This document shows, piece after piece, positions 45,821 to 54,616 of a stretch of DNA of 64,000 nt. The position numbers and the translations under genes were made by a program. Origin of the DNA: Kiritimatiellota bacterium B12222 (GTDB taxonomy: Bacteria > Verrucomicrobiota > Kiritimatiellia > SS1-B-03-39 > UBA6053). Position 1 is the stretch's first letter; every line of letters starts with the position of its first letter. Location: contig CP120722.1 in NCBI GenBank assembly GCA_029719485.1, positions 4,092,001-4,156,000 of the forward strand, given 5' to 3'. The notes below the pieces were generated by a model. That model was not told the DNA's origin, made no database searches, and saw only the letters and a list, made by a program, of their open reading frames with translations.

Positions 45821-46525
45821 TTATTCCTCTCCGCCTTCTGAGGATGCAGGCGCATCATTCACCGGAAGCTCAGGTTGTTCCGCATCAGCAGAAGCTTCAC
45901 CTAATTGTCCAGAACGGGCTTTCAGCTCGAGCTCCCGTTGCTCCAAGTTCCGACGCATCTCCGCCATGCCAGGTAGCTCATCTAAACTCTTCAGCCCAAA
46001 ATGCTCCAGAAATGCCTGAGTGGTACCATACAACCACGGTTTCCCCGGTAGCTCACTGCGCCCCACCACTTTTACCAAGCCCATATCCAAAAGATTCCGT
46101 ACAATGGAATCTGCGGCGACACCGCGAATCGATTCAATTTGCGAGCGTTGTAATGGTTGCCGATAAGCAATAATCGACAAGGTTTCCAAGGCGGGTTTGG
46201 ATAACTTCGCTGATTTTCCTTTTTCCAGCAATTCACGCAACCACGGCCCTGCAGCAGGCACATTACGCAATCGGAATCCACCGGCAATCTCCACCACTTC
46301 CAAGCCCAAACGGTGCTCAGTTAAATCATTGCGCAACTCCTCGAGAGCCGTCTCCACATCCTGCAACGTAATTTCAATGAAACTCGCCGCCACCCCTTCG
46401 TAGGCCTCTGCCGTACGCTTAAATACATTCAGCATCTGACGAAGCGTCAACGGCTCCTTGGTTGCGAACAACATCGCATTCAAGATTTCTTTGATTTCGG
46501 GGATCACCTCTGACTCGTTATGCAT
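45821..46525 (-). CDS. scpB: Segregation and condensation protein B
   Basis: A 234-aa winged-helix protein that joins ScpA and SMC in the chromosome condensin. Family pattern: IKEILNAMLFATKEPLTLRQ, GFRLRNVPAAGPWLREL, LSKPALETLSIIAYRQPLQRSQIESIRGV in parts, VRNLLDMGLVKVVGRSELPGKPWLYGTT in parts. The C-terminal tail is acidic. ATG at 46525 overlaps the scpA stop by 8 bases. A longer frame exists upstream within scpA but is not needed. Confidence 0.95.
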   Translation of the reverse strand: MHNESEVIPEIKEILNAMLFATKEPLTLRQMLNVFKRTAEAYEGVAASFIEITLQDVETALEELRNDLTEHRLGLEVVEIAGGFRLRNVPAAGPWLRELLEKGKSAKLSKPALETLSIIAYRQPLQRSQIESIRGVAADSIVRNLLDMGLVKVVGRSELPGKPWLYGTTQAFLEHFGLKSLDELPGMAEMRRNLEQRELELKARSGQLGEASADAEQPELPVNDAPASSEGGEE

Positions 46526-47318
46526 CCCCGTATTCCCCCAATACTTCATCCATGGGCTTTTCTTCCAAGGCCTGACCTTCCGCATCTTCTGCTTTGATCA
46601 ATACAATGTCCGTAAATTCACCCGGCTCTTGCGCGGCCCGAAGTTGACGCATACGAATCAATTCCAAAATCGCTAGAAAAGTACACACCATTTCACTGCG
46701 CGAGCGCATGTCTTTAAACAACGCATGCAAACTCCTGCGTTTGCCTTTGCGCACAATCTCATTCATCAAGAAATCCACCTTGTCGGCAACCGTATACTTC
46801 TCAGCAAAAATCTCGGTCAACTCTTCATTCTGGGCACGCTTCAGAATATCACTGAAACTGCTCAACAAATCAAAAATGCTCACATCCCGCAGCGCTAAGC
46901 CCGAATCTTTGCCAATGGCCACGTGATCCCCTTCAGGGAAAAAGACATTGTGCTGAGACTCTTCCAATTCTTCCAAGGTGTTGGCCGCGTCTTTGAATTT
47001 TTTGTATTCCACCAACTGACGAACCAAATCCAAACGCGGATCTTCTTCATCCTCTTCCAATTCAGGACGCTCTTCCACCGGCAACAACATCCGACTTTTG
47101 ATCAACATCAAGGTTGCAGACATCACCATAAATTCGCCGGCGATATTCAGGTCCAACATCCGCATCACTTTCATGTGCTCATTGTACTGATCGCAAATAC
47201 GCACAATCGGAATGTCGTAAATATCGACTTCTTCTTTTTTAATCAGAAAGAGCAACAGGTCCAAGGGACCTTCAAACACTTCCAGTTTTACATTATAATC
47301 GTTGCTTTCTTCTGACAT
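46518..47318 (-). CDS. scpA: Segregation and condensation protein A
   Basis: A 266-aa kleisin of the SMC-ScpAB complex. N-terminal block KLEVFEGPLDLLLFLIKKEEVDIYDIPI in parts is typical, followed by EFMVMSATLMLIKSRMLLP and a C-terminal winged-helix part (RRSLHALFKDMRSRSEMVCTFLAILELIRMRQL in parts). An acidic stretch (ELEEDEEDPR) is usual. It begins 6 bases after trpS and overlaps scpB. Confidence 0.95.
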   Translation of the reverse strand: MSEESNDYNVKLEVFEGPLDLLLFLIKKEEVDIYDIPIVRICDQYNEHMKVMRMLDLNIAGEFMVMSATLMLIKSRMLLPVEERPELEEDEEDPRLDLVRQLVEYKKFKDAANTLEELEESQHNVFFPEGDHVAIGKDSGLALRDVSIFDLLSSFSDILKRAQNEELTEIFAEKYTVADKVDFLMNEIVRKGKRRSLHALFKDMRSRSEMVCTFLAILELIRMRQLRAAQEPGEFTDIVLIKAEDAEGQALEEKPMDEVLGEYGDA

Positions 47319-47324
47319 AATCCC

Positions 47325-48290
47325 TTACTCCAATCCCACAGCCCTGCGGGCAGCCGTTAATACGGGTTGTACGGCAGCACGGGCGCGTTGTGCACCTTCC
47401 CGCAACACATCATTTACATAATCAAGATCCGCTTCCAACTCGAGACGTCTGGCACGGAAAGGCTCCAAATGCGCCTCCGAAATATCCGCCAAGGCTTTTT
47501 TCGCGGCCCCATATCCCATACCACCCGCACGATACTGTTCCGCCAAAGCCGCCTGTTCCTCTTCGGTCGCAAACAATTTATAGAGCGCAAAAACATTACA
47601 GGTATCGGGATCCTTGGGATCTTCCAACGGCGTACTGTCCGTCACTACTTTCATAATGGTTTTACGGATTTTTTTGGTACTGCCAAAAATTTCGATGGTA
47701 TTGCCATAAGACTTAGACATCTTCTGCCCGTCGATCCCCGGCACAATCGCCACCTCATCTTTAATAATGGGCTCAGGCAAACGGAAAACTTCAGCATCCA
47801 CCTGACGGTTAAACTTGCCGGCCAAATCGCGCGCAATTTCCAAATGTTGTTTTTGGTCTTTGCCCACCGGTACTTTTTCAGCGTTCACACATAAAATATC
47901 TGCCGCCATCAACACCGGATAGGCAAACAACGCATGATTCGCATCCACCCCACGAGCCACTTTGTCTTTATAACTATGCGCCCGCTCCAATAATCCCATC
48001 GGACAAACCACACTCAATAACCAAGCCAATTCATGCACTTCGGGTACATCGCTCTGACGGTAAAAGGTGGTACGCGCAGGATCTAAGCCACAAGCTAAAA
48101 AATCCAAGGCCACATCCTGCGTGTATCCCCGCAACAACGCGGGATCCCGCGTTGTTGTTTGGGCATGGTAATTGGCGATAAACAGAAAGACTTCGTTCTC
48201 TTCCTGCAAAGCCAACGAAGGCTTCATGGCACCAAAATAATTTCCTAAATGTAATTTACCGGATGGTTGGATCCCCGTGAGCACTCTCAT
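47325..48290 (-). CDS. trpS: Tryptophan--tRNA ligase
   Basis: A 321-aa class I aminoacyl-tRNA synthetase charging tRNA-Trp. The HIGH-type motif is PSGKLHLGNYFG near residue 10; YPVLMAADILCVNAEKVPVGKDQKQHLE gives the substrate site in parts; the KMSKS loop is GQKMSKSYGN. Length is normal. A 26-base perfect palindrome lies inside the coding sequence at 48132-48157. It follows proC after a 137-base gap and precedes scpA. Confidence 0.96.
   Translation of the reverse strand: MRVLTGIQPSGKLHLGNYFGAMKPSLALQEENEVFLFIANYHAQTTTRDPALLRGYTQDVALDFLACGLDPARTTFYRQSDVPEVHELAWLLSVVCPMGLLERAHSYKDKVARGVDANHALFAYPVLMAADILCVNAEKVPVGKDQKQHLEIARDLAGKFNRQVDAEVFRLPEPIIKDEVAIVPGIDGQKMSKSYGNTIEIFGSTKKIRKTIMKVVTDSTPLEDPKDPDTCNVFALYKLFATEEEQAALAEQYRAGGMGYGAAKKALADISEAHLEPFRARRLELEADLDYVNDVLREGAQRARAAVQPVLTAARRAVGLE
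48132..48157. repeat. 26-bp perfect palindrome inside trpS
   Basis: The arm CAACAACGCGGGA is followed directly by its exact reverse complement TCCCGCGTTGTTG. It covers codons for TTTRDPALL in the trpS protein, about codons 45-53. It could fold into a strong mRNA hairpin or serve as a protein site. Confidence 0.85.
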
Positions 48291-48427
48291 ATGTCAAATT
48301 CCTGATCGTAGTATCTTAAAAATCGTGAAGATCAGGAAATTAGCCGATCACGAGGGATCAGGCAATGGAAAAGCGCGACCAGTTAGAGATCAACGCTTTC
48401 CATACCTGCACAAGCCCCTCAAGCCCC

Positions 48428-49237
48428 TCAAGCCTCTCCGGCCAATTCTTTCGACCGCTTGGCTGCCGCCAACGTTCCCGCCGTAATACCTGCCCCAACT
48501 CCCATTTCATCAAAACAGGTCAAGGCCGCAGCCGTGGTCCCCCCTTTGGAGGTCACACGCCGACGCAATTCATCCGCATCTAAACCCGTGTCCTCCATCA
48601 ATTTTCCTGCACCCATAATGGTCTGCAACACCAATTCGCGGGCATGCACCGGATCCATCCCCAAATCCTCTCCAGCCTTGAGCATCGCTTCGATCAAATA
48701 AAAGACATACGCAGGTCCACTTCCAGACAAGGCCGTCACCGCATGTAAATCAGATTCTTCAACCACCACCGCTTTCCCCACACATTCCAAAGCCGTTTTG
48801 ACCGCCTGCACATCCGCATCATCAGCCAAGCGACCCGGCGCAACGCCCGCCACCCCACTTTTCACCAAAGCAGGCGTATTGGGCATCACCCGAACCACTT
48901 TCACGTCTCCCCCCAAATATCCTTCCAAGGTAGGAGTGGTCAACCCAGCCGCAATGCTTACCCATCGCGCAGAAGTCGCCTTGCCCGCCAGCGGCGTCAA
49001 CACCTCTTCCATTTGCTGAGGTTTCACACACAACCAAATTTCAGTCGCCCCCGAAACAGCTTCAAGATTGTCCGTAGAGGTGTTTACCCCATACATCTCA
49101 TGCAATTCAGCCAACCGTTCGGCTCGAATATCGGTAACCACTACCGCATCCGAGGACACCACGCCAGCAGACAACATGCCGCTAAGCAAAGCCTCCGCCA
49201 TATTGCCGCCACCTAAAAATACTGTTTTATTCGCCAT
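48428..49237 (-). CDS. proC: Pyrroline-5-carboxylate reductase
   Basis: A 269-aa NADPH enzyme for the last step of proline synthesis. Rossmann start TVFLGGGNMAEALLSGM, LCVKPQQM, VVRVMPNTPALVKSGV, and the signature ALSGSGPAYVFYLIEAM and TSKGGTTAAALTCFDEMGVG. It starts 3 bases after yggS, the usual partner of proC in many bacteria. A 9-base unit (GGGGCTTGA) is repeated about three times across its stop. Confidence 0.96.
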   Translation of the reverse strand: MANKTVFLGGGNMAEALLSGMLSAGVVSSDAVVVTDIRAERLAELHEMYGVNTSTDNLEAVSGATEIWLCVKPQQMEEVLTPLAGKATSARWVSIAAGLTTPTLEGYLGGDVKVVRVMPNTPALVKSGVAGVAPGRLADDADVQAVKTALECVGKAVVVEESDLHAVTALSGSGPAYVFYLIEAMLKAGEDLGMDPVHARELVLQTIMGAGKLMEDTGLDADELRRRVTSKGGTTAAALTCFDEMGVGAGITAGTLAAAKRSKELAGEA

Positions 49238-49240
49238 AAC

Positions 49241-49927
49241 TTAACTCCTTGTTCCAAAAATATCAGTTCCAACTCTTACCATGGTCGCTCCTTCCCGAAT
49301 CGCCACTTCCATATCATGAGACATGCCCATGGATAAAAACGTTAACGGAAATCCCGTTTCTGCCGCCGCTTGATCACGTAAGTCCCGCAATTGCTTAAAA
49401 TAGGGTCCCGCTTTTTCAGGATCCTCAGACAGCGGCGGAATCGTCATCAACCCCTCTACATTCAAATGCATACACTTGGCAGCCTCTTCCAATAAAGGAA
49501 TCAAATCATCCGGTGCAATACCAAATTTACTCCCCTCTCCACTCACATTTACCTGCAATAAAATATTTTGCACCACCCCCTGCTCCCCCGCCTCTTTATT
49601 GAGGGCATGCATTAACTTCGCCGAATCCACACTGTGTATACACTCAAAACGACAATGAATGGCATGTTTCACTTTATTCGACTGTAAATGGCCAATTAAA
49701 TGCCACTGCACCGCACCCGATAATTCAGGTTGCTTGATCAAAACTTCCTGAATGCGATTCTCTCCCAACAATAACTGCCCCGCAGTTACCGCTTCACGTA
49801 CCGTTTCTACATCTTTTTTCTTACTGACCGCCAACAACTCCACTTCAGAGGGATCCCGACCACATTGCTCACATGCCCGTTGGATACGGGCCCGAACTTT
49901 TTCTAAATTATTAGCAATTTCACACAT
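49241..49927 (-). CDS. YggS-family PLP homeostasis protein
   Basis: A 228-aa PLP-binding TIM-barrel protein of the YggS/PROSC family, involved in vitamin B6 and amino acid balance. PLP Lys lies in LLAVSKKKDVETV; GENRIQEV, WHLIGHLQSNKVK, LLQVNVSGEGSKFG, GLMTIPP, and FLSMGMSHDMEVAIREGATMVRVGTDIFG in parts complete the pattern. First gene of the run to thiN; its ATG at 49927 faces the rpmI-rplT leader. Confidence 0.95.
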   Translation of the reverse strand: MCEIANNLEKVRARIQRACEQCGRDPSEVELLAVSKKKDVETVREAVTAGQLLLGENRIQEVLIKQPELSGAVQWHLIGHLQSNKVKHAIHCRFECIHSVDSAKLMHALNKEAGEQGVVQNILLQVNVSGEGSKFGIAPDDLIPLLEEAAKCMHLNVEGLMTIPPLSEDPEKAGPYFKQLRDLRDQAAAETGFPLTFLSMGMSHDMEVAIREGATMVRVGTDIFGTRS

Positions 49928-50182
49928 TTAAACGTTCACTCCACAGGTTATCAAAAGGAAAAGTCGGTTTTGATCGCCAAAACTCTTGTTCTTACTATAT
50001 AAGGGCATCTCTTGACAGAGAAACGTTATTTGTCAGCCCATTTGCTGATTAAAAACAAAAAGTTATCGATAAACTCACTTTTCAGATAAAAGAACTGGAC
50101 AGCCAGCCAGTGAGTCCGTATATGTTCCCGCCCTTGTCCCTCATAAAGGACACCTCTTTCTAAATCCTAACCCCTTTTCGTC

Positions 50183-50371
50183 ATGGCTAAATCAGCAAAA
50201 ACAAGAAAATCCGTCGCTAAAAAATTTAAAAGAACTGGCACGGGCAAACTCGTGTACCGTTCACCTGGTGCCCGTCACTTGCTGACCAGCAAAACCCGTA
50301 AACGTAAACGCAATCTTGGAAAAGACAAAGTAATGTTCGACGGTGACGCAAAACGTTACACATCCATTTGA
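50183..50371 (+). CDS. rpmI: 50S ribosomal protein L35
   Basis: A 62-aa basic ribosomal protein: KSAKTRKSVAKKFKRTGTGK at the N-terminus and ARHLLTSKTRKRKRNLGK later are typical. It is followed by rplT after 23 bases. infC, the usual first gene of this operon, is not in front: the 255 bases upstream hold no gene, so the operon here starts at rpmI or infC lies elsewhere. Confidence 0.96.
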   Translation: MAKSAKTRKSVAKKFKRTGTGKLVYRSPGARHLLTSKTRKRKRNLGKDKVMFDGDAKRYTSI

Positions 50372-50394
50372 TCATTATTTAAGGAGTACATCAC

Positions 50395-50751
50395 ATGCCA
50401 CGCGCAACTAACGCCCCCGCATCTCGCAAACGCCGCCATAACCGCCTGAAAAAAGCTCGTGGTTTCCGTGGTGGACGCAGTAAACTTTTCCGTACCGCAA
50501 CTGAAGCCGTAGATCGCGCTGAATGCATGGCTACGGACCATCGTCGTACCCGCAAACGTGACTTCCGTCGCCTGTGGATCACACGTATTTCTGCAGCGGT
50601 AAAACCTTTCGACATGAATTACAGTACATTCATGAACGGCCTGAACAAAGCCGGTATCGAATTGAACCGTAAAATGCTGTCTGAGATTGCTATTCACGAT
50701 CCACAAGGATTTGAAGGCATTGTCAATCAAGCCAAAGCAGCCCTCAACTAA
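50395..50751 (+). CDS. rplT: 50S ribosomal protein L20
   Basis: A 118-aa 23S rRNA-binding assembly protein. [27 protein letters not shown]-like [22 protein letters not shown] and the C-terminal [16 protein letters not shown] fit the family. In other bacteria L20 represses its own operon by binding the leader; whether the leader here does so cannot be told. AAGGAG precedes the ATG and a strong terminator follows. Confidence 0.97.
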   Translation: MPRATNAPASRKRRHNRLKKARGFRGGRSKLFRTATEAVDRAECMATDHRRTRKRDFRRLWITRISAAVKPFDMNYSTFMNGLNKAGIELNRKMLSEIAIHDPQGFEGIVNQAKAALN

Positions 50752-50776
50752 GTCACCCTTCGTTAGGAACTCTTTT

Positions 50777-50804
50777 CACCTCGCCTCGGCGGGGTGTTTT
50801 TTTT
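50777..50804 (+). terminator. Rho-independent terminator after rplT
   Basis: CACCTCGC (50777-50784) pairs with GCGGGGTG (50789-50796), with one wobble, around loop CTCG, followed by eight T residues. Confidence 0.9.
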
Positions 50805-50842
50805 GCCCAGAATTTAGAGCCCCCTCTCCCTCTCTCTAGGTA

Positions 50843-51175
50843 ATCTCCGCGGACCTTCGGCCCGATCATTGTTTTGATCACATCGACCCAGCGCTACGCA
50901 CTGGGCTGATATCTCCACGGACCTTCGGCCCGAATTCCCGTCACCTTACTATCCCCATCTCTTCGGGCCAAAGGTCCGCGAAGATACCAGCCCGGTCCAA
51001 GGAGCAACGCGACACAGGGCTGGGACAGGATCGATAACCAAAACCCACCCCACATCTTCGGGCCAAAGGTCCGCGAAGATACCAGCCCCGTCCAAGGAGC
51101 AACGCGACGCAGGGCTGGGACAAGATCGATAACCAAAACCCACCCCATCCTTCGGGCCAAAGGTCCGCGAAGATC
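50843..51175. repeat. Composite hairpin repeat cluster 2
   Basis: Same family as cluster 1. Forward cores at 50843-50866 and 50911-50933, the second preceded by unit B (CCCAGCGCTACGCACTGGGC). Inverted cores start at 50962, 51057 and 51150; the two intervals of 95 and 93 bases are near-identical tandem copies that include unit B and a linker GATCGATAACCAAAACCCAC. Core loops in inverted copies read AAA where cluster 1 has GTA, while the stem is kept. The region lies between convergent rplT and a metallo-hydrolase gene, and with the terminator accounts for the 472-base gap. Confidence 0.9.
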
Positions 51176-51223
51176 ACCTACATCATGAACAAGCTCTCCT
51201 CTATTCTTCTTCAGAATTTCAAC

Positions 51224-51997
51224 TTAAACACTTAACTGCAATCCATCCCAAGCCATCTCCACCCCTTCAGGTAACTGGGGATTCAAGGCCTCATAATCCA
51301 AAGGACAGCCCATATGGGTGAGCAAAGATCGCTTGGCGTTGATACGCCCCAACCATTCTAAACTTTGCTCTAAACTTAAATGTGCGGGATGCGGCTCCAC
51401 CCGCAAGGCATTTAAAATCATCACATCCAGGTCTTCCAACTGCGCCAACGCTTCATCCGAAAATCCAGAGCAATCCGGCACATATCCCAAACTCCCCGTA
51501 TCGCCATCAATCCGTATGCCCACACAGTGCATCCCCGCATGAGGCACCTCAATAGGCGTAAAGGTCATGCTCCCTACCGTAACCGGATGTTGCCAGGGGG
51601 TAAAATGAATCAAGGGCACCGCAGTTCCGCCAGTGCGCGCCTGACGCACATAGGGATATAATTCAGATAGACGCTTCAAGACAGTGCCCTCAGCATATAC
51701 AGGGAGTGGAGATTTTTGAATCCAACTAAAACGACGGACATCGTCCAACCCCATCACATGATCCGCATGCTGATGAGTAATAAACACCGCATCAAGCTGT
51801 TGAATTTGAAAACTCAAGGCCTGATCTCTGAAGTCCGGTCCCACATCCACCACCACGCTGTACGCATCATCCATAACCTGAATGCTGGAACGACGTCGGT
51901 AATTCCGGGGATGCGTATCCGTACAAACAGGGCAAGTGCAACCAATTGTCGGCACTCCATGCGACCAGCCCGTCCCCAGGAATTTCAGCCGGATCAT
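51224..51997 (-). CDS. MBL-fold metallo-hydrolase (PhnP-like)
   Basis: A 257-aa metallo-beta-lactamase-fold phosphodiesterase-like protein. N-terminal LGTGWSHGVPTIGC plus CTCPVCTD gives the Cys-rich structural zinc site seen in PhnP-type members; FITHQHADHVMGLDD is the HxHxDH metal motif; IEVPHAGMHCVGIRI and LLTHMGCPLDYE supply later metal ligands. Its ATG overlaps the TPR gene stop by 4 bases. Being in the operon with the c-di-AMP synthase makes a cyclic or linear nucleotide diester a possible substrate; this is an inference. Confidence 0.9.
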   Translation of the reverse strand: MIRLKFLGTGWSHGVPTIGCTCPVCTDTHPRNYRRRSSIQVMDDAYSVVVDVGPDFRDQALSFQIQQLDAVFITHQHADHVMGLDDVRRFSWIQKSPLPVYAEGTVLKRLSELYPYVRQARTGGTAVPLIHFTPWQHPVTVGSMTFTPIEVPHAGMHCVGIRIDGDTGSLGYVPDCSGFSDEALAQLEDLDVMILNALRVEPHPAHLSLEQSLEWLGRINAKRSLLTHMGCPLDYEALNPQLPEGVEMAWDGLQLSV

Positions 51998-52731
51998 GGC
52001 AATAAAGACGTCGCTTGCAATGCCAAAGCTGAGCGGTCCCGTTGCACCAAATACGAAACCACCACTTCCAAATTCACTTGAGACTGCTGCGCAATCACGA
52101 GGGCATTATTAATTGCCCTCTCTGCTTCCCCATACCGTCCCAATTCATAATAAATCTGTGAAAGCGTACTCCACAAATGATGACTCGTCGGCTGAATCAC
52201 CTTCGCATCTTGCGCATACTCTAAGGCGGCATCCACGTCTTTGATTTGCAGATCTGAAGTCGTGGCCAACAACCAGGCCAAATTATTCAGACACTGAAAA
52301 TTCATAGGGTTGGTTTCCAACACCGCCCGATATTCAACAGCCGCTTCCGCATGATTTCCCATAGCATACAAACTGTCTGCCAATGCCACCCGAATCCCAC
52401 TCTCCTCCGGGCGCTCCGCCAAAATCTCTTTAAATATTTCGACAGACTTTTCAGGTTTGCCTTCCATCATAAATACATTGGCTTTCTGAGACTGGGCAAT
52501 AAGTTCACGCCGAACGGGAGACACCACAAATTCCAAAGGCAATTGCTGCGGAATCCCGAATGCAGGCAACGGATCAAGCCCCTGCAAGGCCGCCTGCACA
52601 TCCAACATTCCTTCAGAAGGTGCCACCCGCTCAGGAACGTACGGTAACTGATTGAGAATACTGACAGGCCGCTGTTGCGCAAACGCCAACGCGGAAAAGG
52701 AGACCAAATACAAGAGGAGATTTTTTTTCAT
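51994..52731 (-). CDS. Exported TPR-repeat protein
   Basis: A 245-aa protein with a signal peptide (MKKNLLLYLVSFSALAFAQ). Residues about 85-235 are tetratricopeptide repeats: VFMMEGKPEKSVEIFKEILAERPEE, then LADSLYAMGNHAEAAVEYRAVLETNP, then LSQIYYELGRYGEAERAINNAL, all in pieces that show the W-L-G-Y-A-F-A-P spacing. The N-terminal 60 residues are Pro-rich and unstructured. It overlaps the genes on both sides by 4 bases. Its partner is unknown; CdaR, also extracytoplasmic, is a candidate. Confidence 0.85.
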   Translation of the reverse strand: MKKNLLLYLVSFSALAFAQQRPVSILNQLPYVPERVAPSEGMLDVQAALQGLDPLPAFGIPQQLPLEFVVSPVRRELIAQSQKANVFMMEGKPEKSVEIFKEILAERPEESGIRVALADSLYAMGNHAEAAVEYRAVLETNPMNFQCLNNLAWLLATTSDLQIKDVDAALEYAQDAKVIQPTSHHLWSTLSQIYYELGRYGEAERAINNALVIAQQSQVNLEVVVSYLVQRDRSALALQATSLLP

Positions 52732-53768
52732 GAGACAGGCGTAGCTTCAGATTGAGGACGGGGAGGTACCGGCGTCGCCGTAGGGAGAGGCGTGGGCGTG
52801 GGAGACACTGCGGTAGGAACAGGAGTAGGCGCGGGCATTTTTTTCAGCTCAATACGATCGGGTTGCACCCCGAGAACCTCAATTCCTGCCGGCACCAACA
52901 CATTGACTTTACGTGAATTCCCCCCTTGTCCATCCGTACTTTCAACCGTCACAAATGCTTGTACCTTACGTATATCCAATTGATCCAACAACTGCGGACT
53001 CCCTTTCAAGTACACATCTACTTCAACAGGAATAGCCGTCAAAGGTACCGAGGTAAGCTTCCCTGCAGGATAGGTCAGCATCACCGGAATTTTACTGAAT
53101 TTCCTCTCCACGGTGAGTCCGGCCAAGGTCACCCTCACAAAAACACGTGAAGGTTCAATTTTACCCACCCATTCAGGATGAGGTAACAATAAATCCACGC
53201 GTTGATCAAAACTTTGAATTTTGTCAGATAAATTAATAGGAACCGTTTGCAGCGAACTGATGCTTTCCAATAAATCCTCCGCCCCCACCAAGGTGCTCAA
53301 AGGAGGATCCACTTCAATCGCTTCAACCTTAAATCCTTCCGGAGGCGTCCCGGTTTGACTCACAATCACGGGCAACTGCTTGGACCCCTCCCGTCCCAAC
53401 TGCAACTCCACCACCGAAGGCTCAATGGAGATGATACGGGTATTCCCACCCGTAAAACTTACCTGACGCGGAGACAATGTAATTATTTTTTCGGGTTCAT
53501 AAGCCTCTGCACGCAAATCCACGTTCACCTGCACCGATTTACGGTCCAAGTTTGCAAGATCTTCAAGCGTCCCCCGAAAAGTCACCTGAACTTCATTGAT
53601 GCTTTTATCCCGAATCGCCCATCCATCTGGATACAAAATACGTACAGGCACGTTCTTCACTTCCTTGTCGTTGTTGGTGATTTGCTTCACAATCACCCAC
53701 GACAAAATTGCCAATACCAACGCCATCCCTTTTAATTTATAATTATGCAAAAGACGCAGCTTTCTCAT
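52728..53768 (-). CDS. cdaR: CdaR-like YbbR-domain protein
   Basis: A 346-aa membrane-anchored, extracytoplasmic protein that in Firmicutes regulates the c-di-AMP synthase CdaA. One N-terminal helix (LKGMALVLAILSWVIVKQI), then YbbR repeats with VQVNVDLRAEA, VVELQLGREGSKQLPV, and VEVDVYLKGSPQLLDQ. The tail is Pro/Thr-rich (about 35 residues, TPVPTAVSPTPTPLPTATP). It overlaps cdaA by 4 bases, the same neighbourhood as in Firmicutes, which supports the name. Confidence 0.88.
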   Translation of the reverse strand: MRKLRLLHNYKLKGMALVLAILSWVIVKQITNNDKEVKNVPVRILYPDGWAIRDKSINEVQVTFRGTLEDLANLDRKSVQVNVDLRAEAYEPEKIITLSPRQVSFTGGNTRIISIEPSVVELQLGREGSKQLPVIVSQTGTPPEGFKVEAIEVDPPLSTLVGAEDLLESISSLQTVPINLSDKIQSFDQRVDLLLPHPEWVGKIEPSRVFVRVTLAGLTVERKFSKIPVMLTYPAGKLTSVPLTAIPVEVDVYLKGSPQLLDQLDIRKVQAFVTVESTDGQGGNSRKVNVLVPAGIEVLGVQPDRIELKKMPAPTPVPTAVSPTPTPLPTATPVPPRPQSEATPVS

Positions 53769-54616
53769 AAACTCCGACTCCCGTGTTCCGAATCATTTAA
53801 TCCCAAGGCCTGTAAATTTCCACTATCACTTCGTGGACTGGTTCGGGCCAGTACCGCATTCAACATCCGCTCCAAGCGCTCTTCATCCAAGCCCCGGCTT
53901 AAACGCCCTTTGAATGCCAAAGAAATATTCCCCGTTTCTTCTGACACCACCACCACCAAAGCATCTGTCTCTTCAGTGATCCCAATGGCCGCCCGGTGAC
54001 GGGTACCCAAAGAGCGATGCAATTCTTCCCGCTGACTCAGCGGAAACACACAGCCCGCAGAAATCACCCGCCCGTCGCGAATAATCATGCCACCATCATG
54101 CAAAGGGCTTCGCGGAAAAAAGATACTGGTAATTAATTCAGGCAGCACCTTGCCATCAATCCTCACCCCGGTTTCCTCAATCGACTTCAAACCAATTGCG
54201 CGTTCCAGGGCAATCAAGGCACCAATTTTCTGACGACTTAACGAAGATACCGCCTTCACCAAAGGCGTCACCATCTCATTGGCATTGTTTTTTTTATGGG
54301 AGGAGGAACCTCCTAACATCCCAGGGCGCCCCAACTCAGCCAAGGCAATCCGGATTTCCTGTTGGAAAATAATCACAAAGGCCAAAACCAAGTTCACCGA
54401 AAAGGTTCGAAAAATCCAGTTCAAGGTGTGTAAATTCAAAAAGTAAGTCAGCGACAATACCGCCACAAAGGTCAGCGCCAAACCACTCAAAACCTGAGCA
54501 CCTCGCGTTCCCCGCAATAATTTCAGCAAGTGATAAAAAATAATCCATAGCAATAAGATTTCGAACCACTCCGAAGGAGCAGGGAAATTAATTGCGCTGA
54601 GATCAAATGTATTCAT
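53765..54616 (-). CDS. cdaA: Diadenylate cyclase (CdaA type)
   Basis: A 283-aa c-di-AMP synthase. Three N-terminal membrane helices (about residues 15-85), then a DAC domain: FQQEIRIALAELGR, GALIALERAIGL, SPLHDGGMIIRDGRVISAGC in parts with the DGA motif reading DGG, and GTRHRAAIGITEETDALVVVVSEETG in parts with the RHR motif intact. Motifs are otherwise complete, so it is likely active. The gene overlaps folP and cdaR by 4 bases each. c-di-AMP controls osmolyte and potassium balance in other bacteria. Confidence 0.94.
   Translation of the reverse strand: MNTFDLSAINFPAPSEWFEILLLWIIFYHLLKLLRGTRGAQVLSGLALTFVAVLSLTYFLNLHTLNWIFRTFSVNLVLAFVIIFQQEIRIALAELGRPGMLGGSSSHKKNNANEMVTPLVKAVSSLSRQKIGALIALERAIGLKSIEETGVRIDGKVLPELITSIFFPRSPLHDGGMIIRDGRVISAGCVFPLSQREELHRSLGTRHRAAIGITEETDALVVVVSEETGNISLAFKGRLSRGLDEERLERMLNAVLARTSPRSDSGNLQALGLNDSEHGSRSL

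Noticed and set aside
50012..50040. TTGACA upstream of rpmI as a promoter
   Set aside because: The -35 hexamer is perfect, but no reasonable -10 lies 16-18 bases downstream.
50894..51177. Three overlapping minus-strand frames through repeat cluster 2
   Set aside because: All arise from the tandem 93-95 base units being open in several frames; no ribosome site and no known protein pattern.
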